64,000 bases of DNA, from the NCBI RefSeq assembly GCF_013664685.1, contig NZ_JAAKDE010000023.1:1-64000 (forward strand), written 5' to 3'. Below are positions 1 to 8,593 of the stretch, one piece after another (positions within the stretch are counted from its first letter, which is position 1; the number at the start of each line of letters is the position of its first letter). The translations under genes were made by a program, and so were the position numbers. This DNA is from Capillibacterium thermochitinicola. Lineage in GTDB: Bacteria > Bacillota > UBA4882 > UBA10575. The notes beneath the pieces are model-generated. The model was not told the DNA's origin and did not search any database. It was given only the letters and a program-made list of their open reading frames with translations.

Positions 1-132
1 TTTTTACCGAACTATGGAATTTTAGACTGCCATTCTCGGTATTCTTATACTACCACAAACAAAGATGCTATTATTAAAATAAAAACGAAAGGAATCATCA
101 AACCAAACAATTCGAATTAAGAAGGTTGATTA

Positions 133-480
133 ATGGATACTCTCTTTCTCTTCTTACCATTGTTCATTACTTATTTGTTGCTGACTGATCTGAAGTCACC
201 CGCTAATGCATGGGCGGGCTTAACTTTGTCTTTGGCCGCTGTAGGCGGGGTCTATTCAGTCGCTGAACATTTCCACGCGGGTATTATGGAAAAGTTCGTT
301 AATCCAGACCAGTACGATATACCCTCTAACCTGGAAATCAAAATTTTTCTGTTAGTGGTTTTGACGAGAACGGAAAAATGCAGACCGACCATATCTTTAC
401 CGGAACAACTGGCCAAGCTGAAATGCGCCGTACTTTACCGGATTACCTCGTCGGCAAAGTGCGCAAGTTTGCAGCAGTGA
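133..480 (+). CDS. N-terminal part of a frameshifted membrane-anchored repeat protein
   Basis: I do not recognise the family. The ATG at 133 follows a GAAGG ribosome site. The first 50 residues hold two hydrophobic segments (about residues 3-18 and 26-42), so the product is probably anchored in the membrane. The meaningful reading ends at a run of five T at 344-348. Past it this frame turns into unrelated sequence, while the -1 frame continues smoothly into the repeat protein that follows. One extra T would join the two frames as ...LEIKIF-SVSGFDENGK. The last ~44 codons of this frame are therefore probably not native. Read with the next entry. Confidence 0.5.
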   Translation: MDTLFLFLPLFITYLLLTDLKSPANAWAGLTLSLAAVGGVYSVAEHFHAGIMEKFVNPDQYDIPSNLEIKIFLLVVLTRTEKCRPTISLPEQLAKLKCAVLYRITSSAKCASLQQ

Positions 481-1034
481 TCTATCTAAAAGAATCTTCT
501 TTTACGCTAAACGGAAAAACACAGGAAGACGTACAAGCGGCGATTTTAAAAGGGGAAATTCTGTACGGTCAGACCGAAGGAGAACACGCGTTATCCAATG
601 GTATCCATGTTGATGATTTTGAATTTCACGGCCCGATTCCTAATGGTGTGATCAAGTTTGAAATGCCAACTAAATGTGTCACAGGTACCCCGATTCCCAG
701 CGGGAAAACTGTAAAATTCTATGCTATAGTTGATACAACAAAGTTACCGCTTGAGGCCGACTATGTATTCAAGGGAACCACCGGCCGTAATCTTATTGAA
801 TGCGAATTACCCGGTAAGTATATCGGCAAAGAGTATTTTTTCTTCGCAGTAATCATCCTCGAAGGGGACTTTGATCTTGAAGGAAAATATCCGAAAGACC
901 TAGAGGAGCCTTTAAACAATAACCAAATTATGTTTGGACAGGCTAAGGAAGAAGGTGATGGTGAAGAAAGGCCTAACATTCTATATAAATTGGAAGATGG
1001 TCTTGTGGTTCGCGGTTTCGAATTTATCGATTAA
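378..1034 (+). CDS. C-terminal part of the same protein: two tandem ~105-residue repeats
   Basis: This is the main body of an unrecognised protein. The coding frame is open from 330 and has no good ribosome site at the ATG at 378, so it is more likely the continuation of the gene starting at 133 than an independent gene. It contains two copies of a ~105-residue beta-rich unit. Unit one has DHIFTGTTG, AVIYL and GEILYGQ; unit two has DYVFKGTTG, AVIIL and NQIMFGQ at matching spacing. Each unit ends in a DDFEFHG- or VRGFEFID-like stretch. Joined with the 5' fragment it gives about 300 residues: membrane anchor plus two repeats. A strong hairpin follows at 1122-1157. Function unknown; a surface-exposed binding role is only a guess. 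Confidence 0.55.
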   Translation: MQTDHIFTGTTGQAEMRRTLPDYLVGKVRKFAAVIYLKESSFTLNGKTQEDVQAAILKGEILYGQTEGEHALSNGIHVDDFEFHGPIPNGVIKFEMPTKCVTGTPIPSGKTVKFYAIVDTTKLPLEADYVFKGTTGRNLIECELPGKYIGKEYFFFAVIILEGDFDLEGKYPKDLEEPLNNNQIMFGQAKEEGDGEERPNILYKLEDGLVVRGFEFID

Positions 1035-1121
1035 TTAATTCTCCCACGGGAAGTTAATAGTACCTCTGAATCTTTACCTGCTATCCATACTAAATCGCCT
1101 GGTCTAAAAATCTGAAGAGAT

Positions 1122-1157
1122 AAGAGATCCTCCTTTCGTCACGAAGGAGGATCTCTT
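1122..1157. terminator. 14-bp perfect hairpin, possible bidirectional terminator
   Basis: Arms AAGAGATCCTCCTT (1122-1135) and AAGGAGGATCTCTT (1144-1157) pair perfectly around an 8-base loop. It lies between the convergent repeat-protein gene and the Spo0E-like gene, as a terminator would. The T tract after it is weak. Both arms contain a perfect Shine-Dalgarno core (AAGGAGG on either strand), so a regulatory role is also possible. No gene is supported between 1035 and 1292. The minus strand there has a short open stretch (1036 to about 1142) with a FRPGDLVW-like motif but no start codon. Confidence 0.55.
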
Positions 1158-1292
1158 GTTAGTTCTTCAACTTTCCTCCCTGCTTTGTCTTGTTCCGGTT
1201 ATATTTGTCCTAACATTAGCTTCTTTACCCGGGCTTCCTTTGGAAAAAGAATGACTCCTCCTACAACATCTAGTTGATTTCTAGATTATCTT

Positions 1293-1511
1293 TTAGTTTG
1301 TTTTTGCTATAAATTGAATTTCCGTGGCCTCACGCTGAAAAATCTCTCTTTCAAAAAACAAAGGGGAATTCATTAAATGGTATTTGTAAATCAAATGATC
1401 AAGATTTTCGCTAAGTTTTAGAACTTCATCAGTAATGCCCTGCTCCCGGTAACAAAGATATAGCTCCTGCTTTTTTTGGTTAATAAGTCTTCGCAACTCA
1501 AGCAAAGTCAT
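1293..1511 (-). CDS. Spo0E-like sporulation regulatory phosphatase
   Basis: The 72-residue helical protein carries the family signature S-x-x-x-D (SENLD, about residues 34-38) inside a two-helix hairpin (LRRLINQKKQELY ... LDHLIYKYH). Spo0E-family proteins dephosphorylate Spo0A~P and so delay sporulation. Length matches the short members. The ATG has a good AAGGAG site 8 bases upstream. spo0A itself is 7 kb downstream on the same strand but in a different transcription unit. The family assignment rests on the motif and size. Confidence 0.8.
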   Translation of the reverse strand: MTLLELRRLINQKKQELYLCYREQGITDEVLKLSENLDHLIYKYHLMNSPLFFEREIFQREATEIQFIAKTN

Positions 1512-1871
1512 CGATTTCTCTCCTTCCTAACATTTGATAGTAATATTTAATTATCCAAATAGTACATTTCGTTCTTTTAACGATAAAAATAATTAATGGG
1601 AAATATTACATTTTTATTATCGTTTTCTCACACTAATTTCGCAATGAGGTCTTCTGCCTATTTTTGGCTAGTTGTAAACCCTTACATTGGCAGCCCGGTG
1701 AATTTTCAGAATTACCTTAAGCCTGCAAACCCTTTTTTTATTCGGTATAAAAATTAAAAAAAAACATAAGGATTTTTCCCCATTTTATCTAGGGGTTAGT
1801 CCCTATTCGAAACAATATTATTCTTGTAATGTAAACAAATATAAAGCGCTCTCCTTTCAATCATTAAGGAT
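1512..1871. other. AT-rich intergenic stretch with no gene seen
   Basis: About 360 bases of markedly AT-rich sequence between the dinG terminator and the Spo0E-like gene. It must hold the promoter of the Spo0E-like gene, but no clear -35/-10 pair, sigma-H site or Spo0A box stands out by eye. Confidence 0.4.
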
Positions 1872-1895
1872 AAAAAAAGCCCTCTTAAGGGGCTG
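1872..1895 (-). terminator. Intrinsic terminator of the dinG operon
   Basis: On the minus strand AGCCC ... GGGCT forms a GC stem with a TCTTAAG-like loop and is followed directly by a run of seven T. It lies 22 bases past the dinG stop codon. Confidence 0.8.
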
Positions 1896-1916
1896 TTGTT
1901 TTTTGTATGCGACCCT

Positions 1917-4061
1917 TTAGCTAAGCCACTTTTCGATCAGGAGTGGCAGTTCGCTCCGGGGCGCGGTCACGATTTTACCACCGGGGATTGAGCCGAGAAA
2001 AACCTGGCCGTACCATTTGGTCATGATTCTTTGGTCAAGGATGACCACAACTCCCCGGTCGGATTTGGTCCGGATTAACCGGCCAAAACCCTGTTTGAAC
2101 TTGATTACCGCTTCCGGCAAGCTTAAATGCAAAAAGGGGTCTTTTCCCGCCTTGGTCAAAGCCTCCCACTTGGCTTGAAAGAGCGGTTCGGTTGGCACCC
2201 GGAAGGGTAACCGCATAATGACCACGTTTGATAGCTGCGGCCCCGGGATATCCACCCCTTCCCAGAAACTGTCCATACCCATCAATACGGCCTGGTCAGT
2301 TGTCTGAAATTTTTTTAACAAGCGGTGGCGGGGTTCTTCCCCCTGCCGGAAAAGATGATACCCGGCTCCGGTTAAAACGGGCATAATCCGGGTATAAACC
2401 GCGTCCATCTGACGCCGGTTGGTAAACAATAACAGGCTGCGGCCACCGGCCGCCTGGATGAGAGCGGGCAGGAGACCGGTAATGGTTGGCAGATATTCGG
2501 GCTGGTCGGGACCGGGAATATCTTCACCCGTCAGGACGAGGACATTGTTTTCATAGTCAAATGGGGAGTCATAAGCGGCTTCTTGGCAACCGGGTTTTGG
2601 TAACAAATCCAAACCCAGTTGTTCCTTGATGTAACCGAAATCGCCCTCCACCGTTAAAGTGGCGGAGGTAAGGACCGCTCCTTCCACTTGGGAAAAGAGC
2701 TGGTGGTACAGGAGGTTTCCCAAATTTAAAGGAACGCGGTTTAAGCTAAAATGGTTGTTTTCACCGCCACGGTCAGCGCGGAGGTTCAACCAAGAAACAT
2801 AACACTCATCACTGCCATCGAGAAGCATGGGCAAGAGGGTGGCGATTTGGGTAAAAAACTGACCCGTTTCCGCCAAAAAATAAAAGTCCTCCCGGAAGTT
2901 TTCTTCCTCCGCCAACTCATCAACAAAACGGGACAGTTGCCCGGTCCACTTATCAAGCTCTTCTTGCAGACGGTAAACTTGGTTTTGTAAAGCCGGTTCA
3001 AGCAATAAATTGGCCGTAAAGCGTTTTTTGTTCTCTTCTTCTTCCGGGGAAAAAGCGGATGTCAGGCCGATAACCTGCCCTAAAGTCGGGAAAAAAGCGT
3101 TAAAATAGTTTTGTAGATTAAGCAGGCCGGGAATCAAGTCATGCTCCAAGACCCCGATTAACCTTTGCAGTAAAGCTAAATCCCGAACGTTTCCGGTGAG
3201 CCTTTGCCGTAAGGAAGGGAGCCATCCGTACCCCCACTTCCCCTCCCGGTGCAGTAACCGGTGGCAAAAATGGTTAACCTCTTTTTGGTCGAGGCGGGCG
3301 CCCAAATGTTCAGCCGCCACTTCCGGCAAGTGGTGCGCTTCATCAAAGATCACCAGCCGGTAGGGGGGTAAAACCAACCCGTCGGCGGAAAAATCACCCG
3401 GTTGGCGCAGGGCAAGGTCGGTAAAGAATAAATGGTGGTTAACGATCACCAGCTGGGCGGAGAAGGCTTTTTTCCGAGCCATGAGCCAAAAACACTGTTC
3501 CTGAAAGGGGCAGTGTTTTCGCAAACAGGTGGCCGACTCCGATGTTATTTTTTCTTTCAAAGCGGAACTCAAAGCATAACCCAGTTGTTCAACACAACCA
3601 ATCCCGTTGGTCGCAGCACGGTAGACCCGTTCAAACTGGCTCTTTAGCCCGTCCGGTAAAACATCGTGGTTATGTTGGAAGTATTGTAATTTCCGCCAAC
3701 ATAAATAATTGCTCCGGCCCAGGAGGACGGTGGCTTGCAATGGCAAGTTTAGTGTTTTGTTTAAGAACGGAATCTCTTTTTCGATCAGTTGTTGTTGGAG
3801 GTTGATCGTATGGGTGGAGACAATCACCGGACCTTTGTCGTTGTTGTTTTCCTGAAAAGCAAGATAAACAGGATAAAGGTAGGCTAAGGATTTCCCGGTC
3901 CCGGTCCCGGCTTCAATTAAAGCATAACCACCCTCCCGGCAGATGGTCCAGACTAGGGCGGACATCTCTTGTTGAGCCGGGCGGTATTCAAAGGCGGGCC
4001 ACTGAGTGGCAAAAAGCCCGTTCTTACCTAGGGCCTGGTGGGGCGCAAATTCCTGGTTCAT
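1917..4061 (-). CDS. dinG: DinG/YoaA-type ATP-dependent DNA helicase (XPD-like, Fe-S)
   Basis: Superfamily 2 helicase of 714 residues. Walker A is GTGTGKS near residue 53, the DEAH box is VIFDEAHH near residue 240, and the later motifs are VLTSATL, GMDSFWEGVDIPG and QGFGRLIRT. Four cysteines between about residues 120 and 195 (LCW, TCLRKHCPFQEQCF) form the Fe-S domain known from XPD and DinG. There is no N-terminal exonuclease domain, so it is the short DinG/YoaA type rather than the B. subtilis exonuclease fusion. Family role: unwinding 5'-tailed DNA and R-loops after damage. It overlaps the upstream nfo by four bases (ATGA), which points to translational coupling of two DNA-repair genes. 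Confidence 0.92.
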   Translation of the reverse strand: MNQEFAPHQALGKNGLFATQWPAFEYRPAQQEMSALVWTICREGGYALIEAGTGTGKSLAYLYPVYLAFQENNNDKGPVIVSTHTINLQQQLIEKEIPFLNKTLNLPLQATVLLGRSNYLCWRKLQYFQHNHDVLPDGLKSQFERVYRAATNGIGCVEQLGYALSSALKEKITSESATCLRKHCPFQEQCFWLMARKKAFSAQLVIVNHHLFFTDLALRQPGDFSADGLVLPPYRLVIFDEAHHLPEVAAEHLGARLDQKEVNHFCHRLLHREGKWGYGWLPSLRQRLTGNVRDLALLQRLIGVLEHDLIPGLLNLQNYFNAFFPTLGQVIGLTSAFSPEEEENKKRFTANLLLEPALQNQVYRLQEELDKWTGQLSRFVDELAEEENFREDFYFLAETGQFFTQIATLLPMLLDGSDECYVSWLNLRADRGGENNHFSLNRVPLNLGNLLYHQLFSQVEGAVLTSATLTVEGDFGYIKEQLGLDLLPKPGCQEAAYDSPFDYENNVLVLTGEDIPGPDQPEYLPTITGLLPALIQAAGGRSLLLFTNRRQMDAVYTRIMPVLTGAGYHLFRQGEEPRHRLLKKFQTTDQAVLMGMDSFWEGVDIPGPQLSNVVIMRLPFRVPTEPLFQAKWEALTKAGKDPFLHLSLPEAVIKFKQGFGRLIRTKSDRGVVVILDQRIMTKWYGQVFLGSIPGGKIVTAPRSELPLLIEKWLS

Positions 4062-4909
4062 CCTGCACCCCCTGCGGCCAAACGGCGGACAACCGCCAAA
4101 TTCTTAAGATCATCCTCCGGTTTCGTTTGCGGGGTCTCCAGAATGCCGGTTAACGCAGACAGCCTCGGATCGGTCAGGAAAAGACCAAAACCTTCCAAGC
4201 CGATGCGGCCTTCTCCGATGTGGGTATGCCGGTCCAAATGGGACCCCAGTTCGCCCAGCGCGTCGTTGAGATGGAGAAGATGAAGCGTTTCCAGGCCGAC
4301 GGCGGTTTCCACCTCCGCCAGTAAACGGTCAATCCCCGCCTTCGTGCGCAGGTCATAACCGGCGGCAAAGGCATGACACGTATCAAGACAAAGACCGGTA
4401 CGGTCCGGCATGTTGATCGCTTTTAAGATGGCGGCCAGTTGCGAAAGATCACCACCAACTTCGGTTCCGGCCCCCGCCTGGTTCTCCAGGAGAAAACGGG
4501 TCCGCCCGGGGACAAGAGTGAGAATCTTTTCCACGCCCCGTACCACTTTGTCCAAGGCATTCTCCATGCTTTGCTTACCGGCTTTACCCGGGTGGACCAC
4601 AAAATAGTCGGCATCAATGGCGACCGCCCGCTGGTACTCTTCGGCAATGGCACTGATTGATTTTATGTAAAGTTCATCCTCTTCGGCCGCGGGGTTCGGT
4701 AAATAAGACAAATGAACAACCACTGGGCCTAAACCGTATTCTTGCACCTTTTGGCGAAAGGCCTCCACGTCCTGCGCGAGCAGGGGTTTTTTTTGCCACC
4801 CCCGGGGATTTCCGCTGAAGATTTGAAAAGCATCACAGCCTAAATCTTTGGCTTCCTGCACCGCAGCCGCCAGACCTTTTCCAATGGAAACATGCACCCC
4901 AAAACGCAT
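4058..4909 (-). CDS. nfo: Deoxyribonuclease IV (endonuclease IV, AP endonuclease)
   Basis: A TIM-barrel, zinc-dependent endonuclease of 283 residues that cuts 5' of abasic sites in base-excision repair. It opens with RFGVHVSIGKGL, followed by AFQIFSGNPRGW, VVHLSYLPN, YFVVHPGKAG, LLENQAG, CLDTCHAFAAGYD, HLNDALGELGSHLDRH and HIGEGRIG. These carry the metal-binding His/Glu/Asp set. Its ATG abuts the stop of the upstream glycosyltransferase gene and its own stop overlaps dinG. It therefore appears to sit in one long transcription unit reaching back towards spoIVB. Confidence 0.96.
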   Translation of the reverse strand: MRFGVHVSIGKGLAAAVQEAKDLGCDAFQIFSGNPRGWQKKPLLAQDVEAFRQKVQEYGLGPVVVHLSYLPNPAAEEDELYIKSISAIAEEYQRAVAIDADYFVVHPGKAGKQSMENALDKVVRGVEKILTLVPGRTRFLLENQAGAGTEVGGDLSQLAAILKAINMPDRTGLCLDTCHAFAAGYDLRTKAGIDRLLAEVETAVGLETLHLLHLNDALGELGSHLDRHTHIGEGRIGLEGFGLFLTDPRLSALTGILETPQTKPEDDLKNLAVVRRLAAGGAG

Positions 4910-5767
4910 TCAATCCCGCCCCATCTCATCCAAGAATTTTAGAAACCGATTTTTTTCAATAAATTTGGTGAAAGAAATCTTTTCGGCTAAGAGTTGCAAA
5001 AAGATAAAAAGCACCAAGGTTAAACCGGTAAAAACTGGGTCGCCGTCCAAAACCACAAGGCCGCCAAGAATCCCTCCTAAAAAATTGGCTCCCGTATCGC
5101 CAAGCATAGCCCGGCCTTTTAGATCGGAGGGTAAGTAGGCGGCCACTCCGCCCAGTACCGGCGCCCCCAAAAATAACGTGGAATTAAGTCCTTTTTCCAA
5201 ATACGATTTTACCATTAAAAGGACCATAGCGGCCAGAAAAACTTTAGCAGCCCGTCCTGGCCGCAAGTCAAAAAGGTTCACGATATTGGGTGCCAGCGCC
5301 GCCACCAGGACGGAGGGGAATACCATCCACCAGCTTCCACCGGTGGTCAACCAGACGCCAATCCCGAAAACAAGGCTAAAAGCAAAGCCAAAAATCGCTT
5401 TTAAACCACCGGAAGTTAGTTCTCCCTCATATAGTGCTTTTAGATGTTGACGAAAGCCCTTTTCGGCATCGTTTTTCAAAAGGTCGTCCGCCAAACCAAG
5501 AAGGCCAAAACCGGTGGTCAAAAAAAGAAAGGCAAAAAACGCCCCCCGGTTTATCCCCGGTGCGGGTCCATAAAAAAGTTCCAACCCCAGTTGAACCAGG
5601 AAGAGCAGGGGCAGGGTTAAAGGAAAGACCAAACCCAAAGCGGCCGGAATGGGCTCGCGCCGGTAATTTTCCTTTATAATCCCCTGTTTGCATAGGAGCC
5701 GGGCAAGGTGTGGCAGACTAACTTTTACGGCAAGAAAGCCAAGGATCATTGGGAAGATTAGACGCAT
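4910..5767 (-). CDS. MraY/WecA-family (GT4) phosphoglycosyl transferase
   Basis: A polytopic membrane protein of 285 residues with about nine hydrophobic segments. The family motifs are visible: ADDLLKND (the DD pair), NIVNLFDLRPGRAAK and MLGDTGANFLG. Such enzymes move a sugar-1-phosphate from a UDP-sugar to undecaprenyl phosphate. The substrate here is unknown; it is shorter and more divergent than true MraY. It belongs to the spo0A-steA-steB-GT2 cluster, so a cell-envelope or spore-envelope role is likely. I start it at the ATG at 5767 because AGGTGA lies 5 bases upstream; a GTG at 5776 is also in frame. Confidence 0.8.
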   Translation of the reverse strand: MRLIFPMILGFLAVKVSLPHLARLLCKQGIIKENYRREPIPAALGLVFPLTLPLLFLVQLGLELFYGPAPGINRGAFFAFLFLTTGFGLLGLADDLLKNDAEKGFRQHLKALYEGELTSGGLKAIFGFAFSLVFGIGVWLTTGGSWWMVFPSVLVAALAPNIVNLFDLRPGRAAKVFLAAMVLLMVKSYLEKGLNSTLFLGAPVLGGVAAYLPSDLKGRAMLGDTGANFLGGILGGLVVLDGDPVFTGLTLVLFIFLQLLAEKISFTKFIEKNRFLKFLDEMGRD

Positions 5768-5856
5768 CGCGTTCACCTGAGCGTATCGTGGAATTTATCG
5801 CAACTATACCATGTAATTTGGGATATTGGGCCAATTTTCTAGGAAAAAATTGAGGA

Positions 5857-6537
5857 CTAATACTGAAGAAGCCGCCGCCCAACCGCCAGGCAGATGTGGA
5901 GAAACTGCCGTCCCCGGTGAAGAAAACCCGCCAAATTCCGTCGGGTTTTCCGGTGGGCCATCGCCACCGGTACTTCCTTAATGACCAGGCCCTGCCGGGC
6001 CAGGTCGATGATCATCGCCACTTCCACACCAAAACCTTCCGCGAATTTTCCACCCAAAGCCTTAAGCGCTTTTTGGTTCAAAGCCCGTTGTCCGGAAAGC
6101 GGTGCGGACAGGGTTAAACCGGTAAACCGGCGGATGACTTTGCGGGCAAAATAAAGGACAAAGCCGAATCCACTCTTTTTGGACCCGGCAGGAAAACGGC
6201 CGATGGCGAGATCGGCTTTTCCTTGCGTGACCATTGCCAGGAGTTTCCTCCCTTCCTGGGCTGTCGCGCCAAGGTCGGCATCCAATAACAGCAAATATTC
6301 GCCACTGGCCGCCGTCAGGCCCAGGTTTAAGGCGCCCCCTTTCCCCCGGTTTTTCTGGGACCGGATTACGGTAGCACCGGCTTTTTCCGCTTCGTGCCCC
6401 GTCTGGTCCGTAGAACCGTCATCGATCACAATAATCTGGGTGACACCCGGAATCTTTTGGCTGGCCCGGACCGTCTCAGCAATCTTTGCTTCCTCATTGA
6501 AGGCCGGAATCAGGACAGAGGCCGTAAATTCCGTCAC
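5857..6537 (-). CDS. Family 2 glycosyltransferase
   Basis: A 226-residue GT-A fold enzyme: VLIPAFNEE, VIDDGSTDQT, NRGKGGALNLG and LLLLDADLGAT (metal-binding D-x-D-like) resemble dolichyl-phosphate-mannose-synthase-type and polyprenyl glycosyl transferases. There is no transmembrane helix, so it is presumably cytosolic or membrane-associated. The start is a GTG with AGGTGA at good spacing. It lies 6 bases after the SteB-like gene and precedes the MraY-like transferase. The two probably act in one lipid-linked glycan pathway; that is inference from position. Confidence 0.85.
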   Translation of the reverse strand: MTEFTASVLIPAFNEEAKIAETVRASQKIPGVTQIIVIDDGSTDQTGHEAEKAGATVIRSQKNRGKGGALNLGLTAASGEYLLLLDADLGATAQEGRKLLAMVTQGKADLAIGRFPAGSKKSGFGFVLYFARKVIRRFTGLTLSAPLSGQRALNQKALKALGGKFAEGFGVEVAMIIDLARQGLVIKEVPVAMAHRKTRRNLAGFLHRGRQFLHICLAVGRRLLQY

Positions 6538-6543
6538 GACGGT

Positions 6544-7452
6544 TCACCTTCCTTCCCCGTTCCGGGCGCTCCGGGTAAGGAACGTTTTCGGGAGCAGACT
6601 CCGGGCGGTGTTTTTAACCCCGTAATGGCCGTTTTCACCCGCCGCCAGGGCTAATACCAAAGCAACCTGTCCCGGAAGGGTGTCAATATTGTCAATCGTG
6701 ACCAGCCCGGCATTTTTATAGCGGGAAATATATGACTTTAACGCCGCCAACGGTTCAACGCCAACCACGGTTACCCCTTTTTCTTTGGCGGCTTTCGCCA
6801 GAACTAGATCAAGCTGGTCAACCCGGTCCGCTTTCTCCTCATAGCTACCACCGAGCAAAATAAGGGTATCAACAGGACCGGCCGCTACTTGGTTCAGCTG
6901 GATTAAACTGTTTGCTTGTAGCGAAGTCAAGACAGCGCCTTCCTGGCCTAATACTACTTCGGTGATAAAAGCGCTCAAAACCTGGTTGAACCAGGAATCA
7001 TCTTCCCGAACACCCAAATGGGCCGCCAACGCCTGGTGGGCGGTGGGCGAAGGGGGCCAGAGGCTAAAATCAATATGACGGCGGACTTGAGCGCCCGCCA
7101 GCTCCAAGATGGTGATTAGGTCCTCCTTCAAGGTATTCGGTACGGTATGGTTGGTTTTGACGATGCCAATCGAACGGTCGGTAAGCAGTCCGTTGACCAT
7201 AAGAGGCAGGACCTCCCGGTTGAATTGCCGGAGGACCTCCAGTTCAACCTCCCGGTCAGCCAGTCCGGCCTGCAATGCCTTTTTTTCCGCTCTTAATTGG
7301 TCGAATTCCCGTTCTAAATTTAGAATTAGTTGCTCCTGCCTTCTTCCCATGGCGTCGTTGTTCATTAATGCGCCACCAATGACAATCCCAATGCCGAGGG
7401 CGAGAAAGATTGCCGCCAAAGAGGAAATATAATACCTGAAGTCCAGTGGCAT
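6544..7452 (-). CDS. SteB/MctB-like membrane-anchored coiled-coil protein (PF11382 type)
   Basis: The 302-residue protein has one N-terminal transmembrane helix (YYISSLAAIFLALGIGIVIG), a coiled coil (about residues 35-75) and an alpha/beta extracellular domain. This is the layout of the family annotated as copper transporter (MctB) in mycobacteria and SteB in corynebacteria, where it partners SteA at the division septum. No copper-binding cluster is apparent, so the copper label should not be taken literally. It has a good AGGAG site and sits 12 bases after steA, a pairing conserved in many Gram-positive genomes. Confidence 0.78.
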   Translation of the reverse strand: MPLDFRYYISSLAAIFLALGIGIVIGGALMNNDAMGRRQEQLILNLEREFDQLRAEKKALQAGLADREVELEVLRQFNREVLPLMVNGLLTDRSIGIVKTNHTVPNTLKEDLITILELAGAQVRRHIDFSLWPPSPTAHQALAAHLGVREDDSWFNQVLSAFITEVVLGQEGAVLTSLQANSLIQLNQVAAGPVDTLILLGGSYEEKADRVDQLDLVLAKAAKEKGVTVVGVEPLAALKSYISRYKNAGLVTIDNIDTLPGQVALVLALAAGENGHYGVKNTARSLLPKTFLTRSARNGEGR

Positions 7453-7464
7453 GGTGACCCGCTC

Positions 7465-8586
7465 CTATATCTTCAGTAGCAAGCGCAGTTTAAGCCAGAG
7501 GAGACGAAGCCAGTCCCAAAAAAACTTATTTAAGGATAAAACCAGAATAAAGGGGATAAAAGCAGCCAAGCAGATCATAAAGATCTGCCCGCCTTTGATC
7601 CTGCTATGGTATAATTTACTGACGCCCCTGGCGTCGACCAGAATTGAACCTACCTTTAGTCTAACCAGAAATGTGCTGGCCATTCCCGGGCGGCCCTTTT
7701 CCAGAAAGTCAATCATGTTGGAATGGGTTCCCACCGCCACGATTAGATCGGCCCCTTTTTCGTAGGCCAAAATCAGCGCCAGATCCTCGCTGGTCCCCGG
7801 GGCCGGGAAGGTCACCGCCTCCAAATCCAGCTGGCGAATCCGCTTTAAACCGGGGGCACGGCCGTTGGGATAGGCGTGGACAACCAATTCAGCGCCACAA
7901 CGTAAAGCTTGGTTCGAAACACTATCCATATCCCCGATGATCAGGTGGGGCTTCAGGCCAAACTCGAGTAACGCGTCGGCACCACCATCCACGCCGATTA
8001 AAACCGGCTTTTCTTCGCGGACATAGGATAGGATGGTCCGTAAATCTTCCCGGTAGTTTTGGCCTCGGACCACAACCAAAACCTGTTTTTTATAGAGACT
8101 GGTCCGGAGCGGAGGCAGTTTTAAATCCCCGAGGAGCAGATCCTTTTCCACCAGAGCATATTCCAGCGTATTTTGGATGAATTTGTCCAATTCGTGGTTA
8201 AGATTTTTTTTGGCCTCTTCGATTGCGGCTCGGATCCGTTCCGGAGTAAGAAGAACACCCTCCCCCAACAATTGTGCCTGCCGGTAAATCCGGCCCCCTT
8301 TGATCTCAATCTCAGCACATTCGGGGAGGGCGTTGAAACAGTCGGGGCCGACCGCATCCAGGATGGGAATTCCCGCTTCCACCAAAAGCATCGGCCCCAA
8401 ATTAGGGTACCGTCCCGTAATGGAGGGACTGGCGTTGATGACCATTTTGACATCGGCTTTGATTAGAGATTCGGCCGCAACCTGGTCCAGATCGGGATGA
8501 TTGATCACGGCAATCTCTCCCGGTTTAAGTTTCTTGACCAAGTCCTTGGTTCGACTGTTTTTTCGTGCTGTTCCCCGAATCTCCAA
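7465..8586 (-). CDS. steA: SteA-like putative cytokinetic ring protein
   Basis: A 373-residue protein with an N-terminal domain followed by a thiamin-pyrophosphokinase-like fold (VLIGVDGGADALLEFGLKPHLIIGDMDS near residues 205-235). A single C-terminal membrane helix lies at about residues 335-360. This matches SteA, which in corynebacteria works with SteB in cell separation. The start is TTG with AAGGA just upstream. It lies directly downstream of spo0A and is probably co-transcribed with it, so envelope remodelling could rise with sporulation. No evidence of real thiamin kinase activity is visible. Confidence 0.82.
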   Translation of the reverse strand: MEIRGTARKNSRTKDLVKKLKPGEIAVINHPDLDQVAAESLIKADVKMVINASPSITGRYPNLGPMLLVEAGIPILDAVGPDCFNALPECAEIEIKGGRIYRQAQLLGEGVLLTPERIRAAIEEAKKNLNHELDKFIQNTLEYALVEKDLLLGDLKLPPLRTSLYKKQVLVVVRGQNYREDLRTILSYVREEKPVLIGVDGGADALLEFGLKPHLIIGDMDSVSNQALRCGAELVVHAYPNGRAPGLKRIRQLDLEAVTFPAPGTSEDLALILAYEKGADLIVAVGTHSNMIDFLEKGRPGMASTFLVRLKVGSILVDARGVSKLYHSRIKGGQIFMICLAAFIPFILVLSLNKFFWDWLRLLWLKLRLLLKI

Positions 8587-8593
8587 TTTGTCC

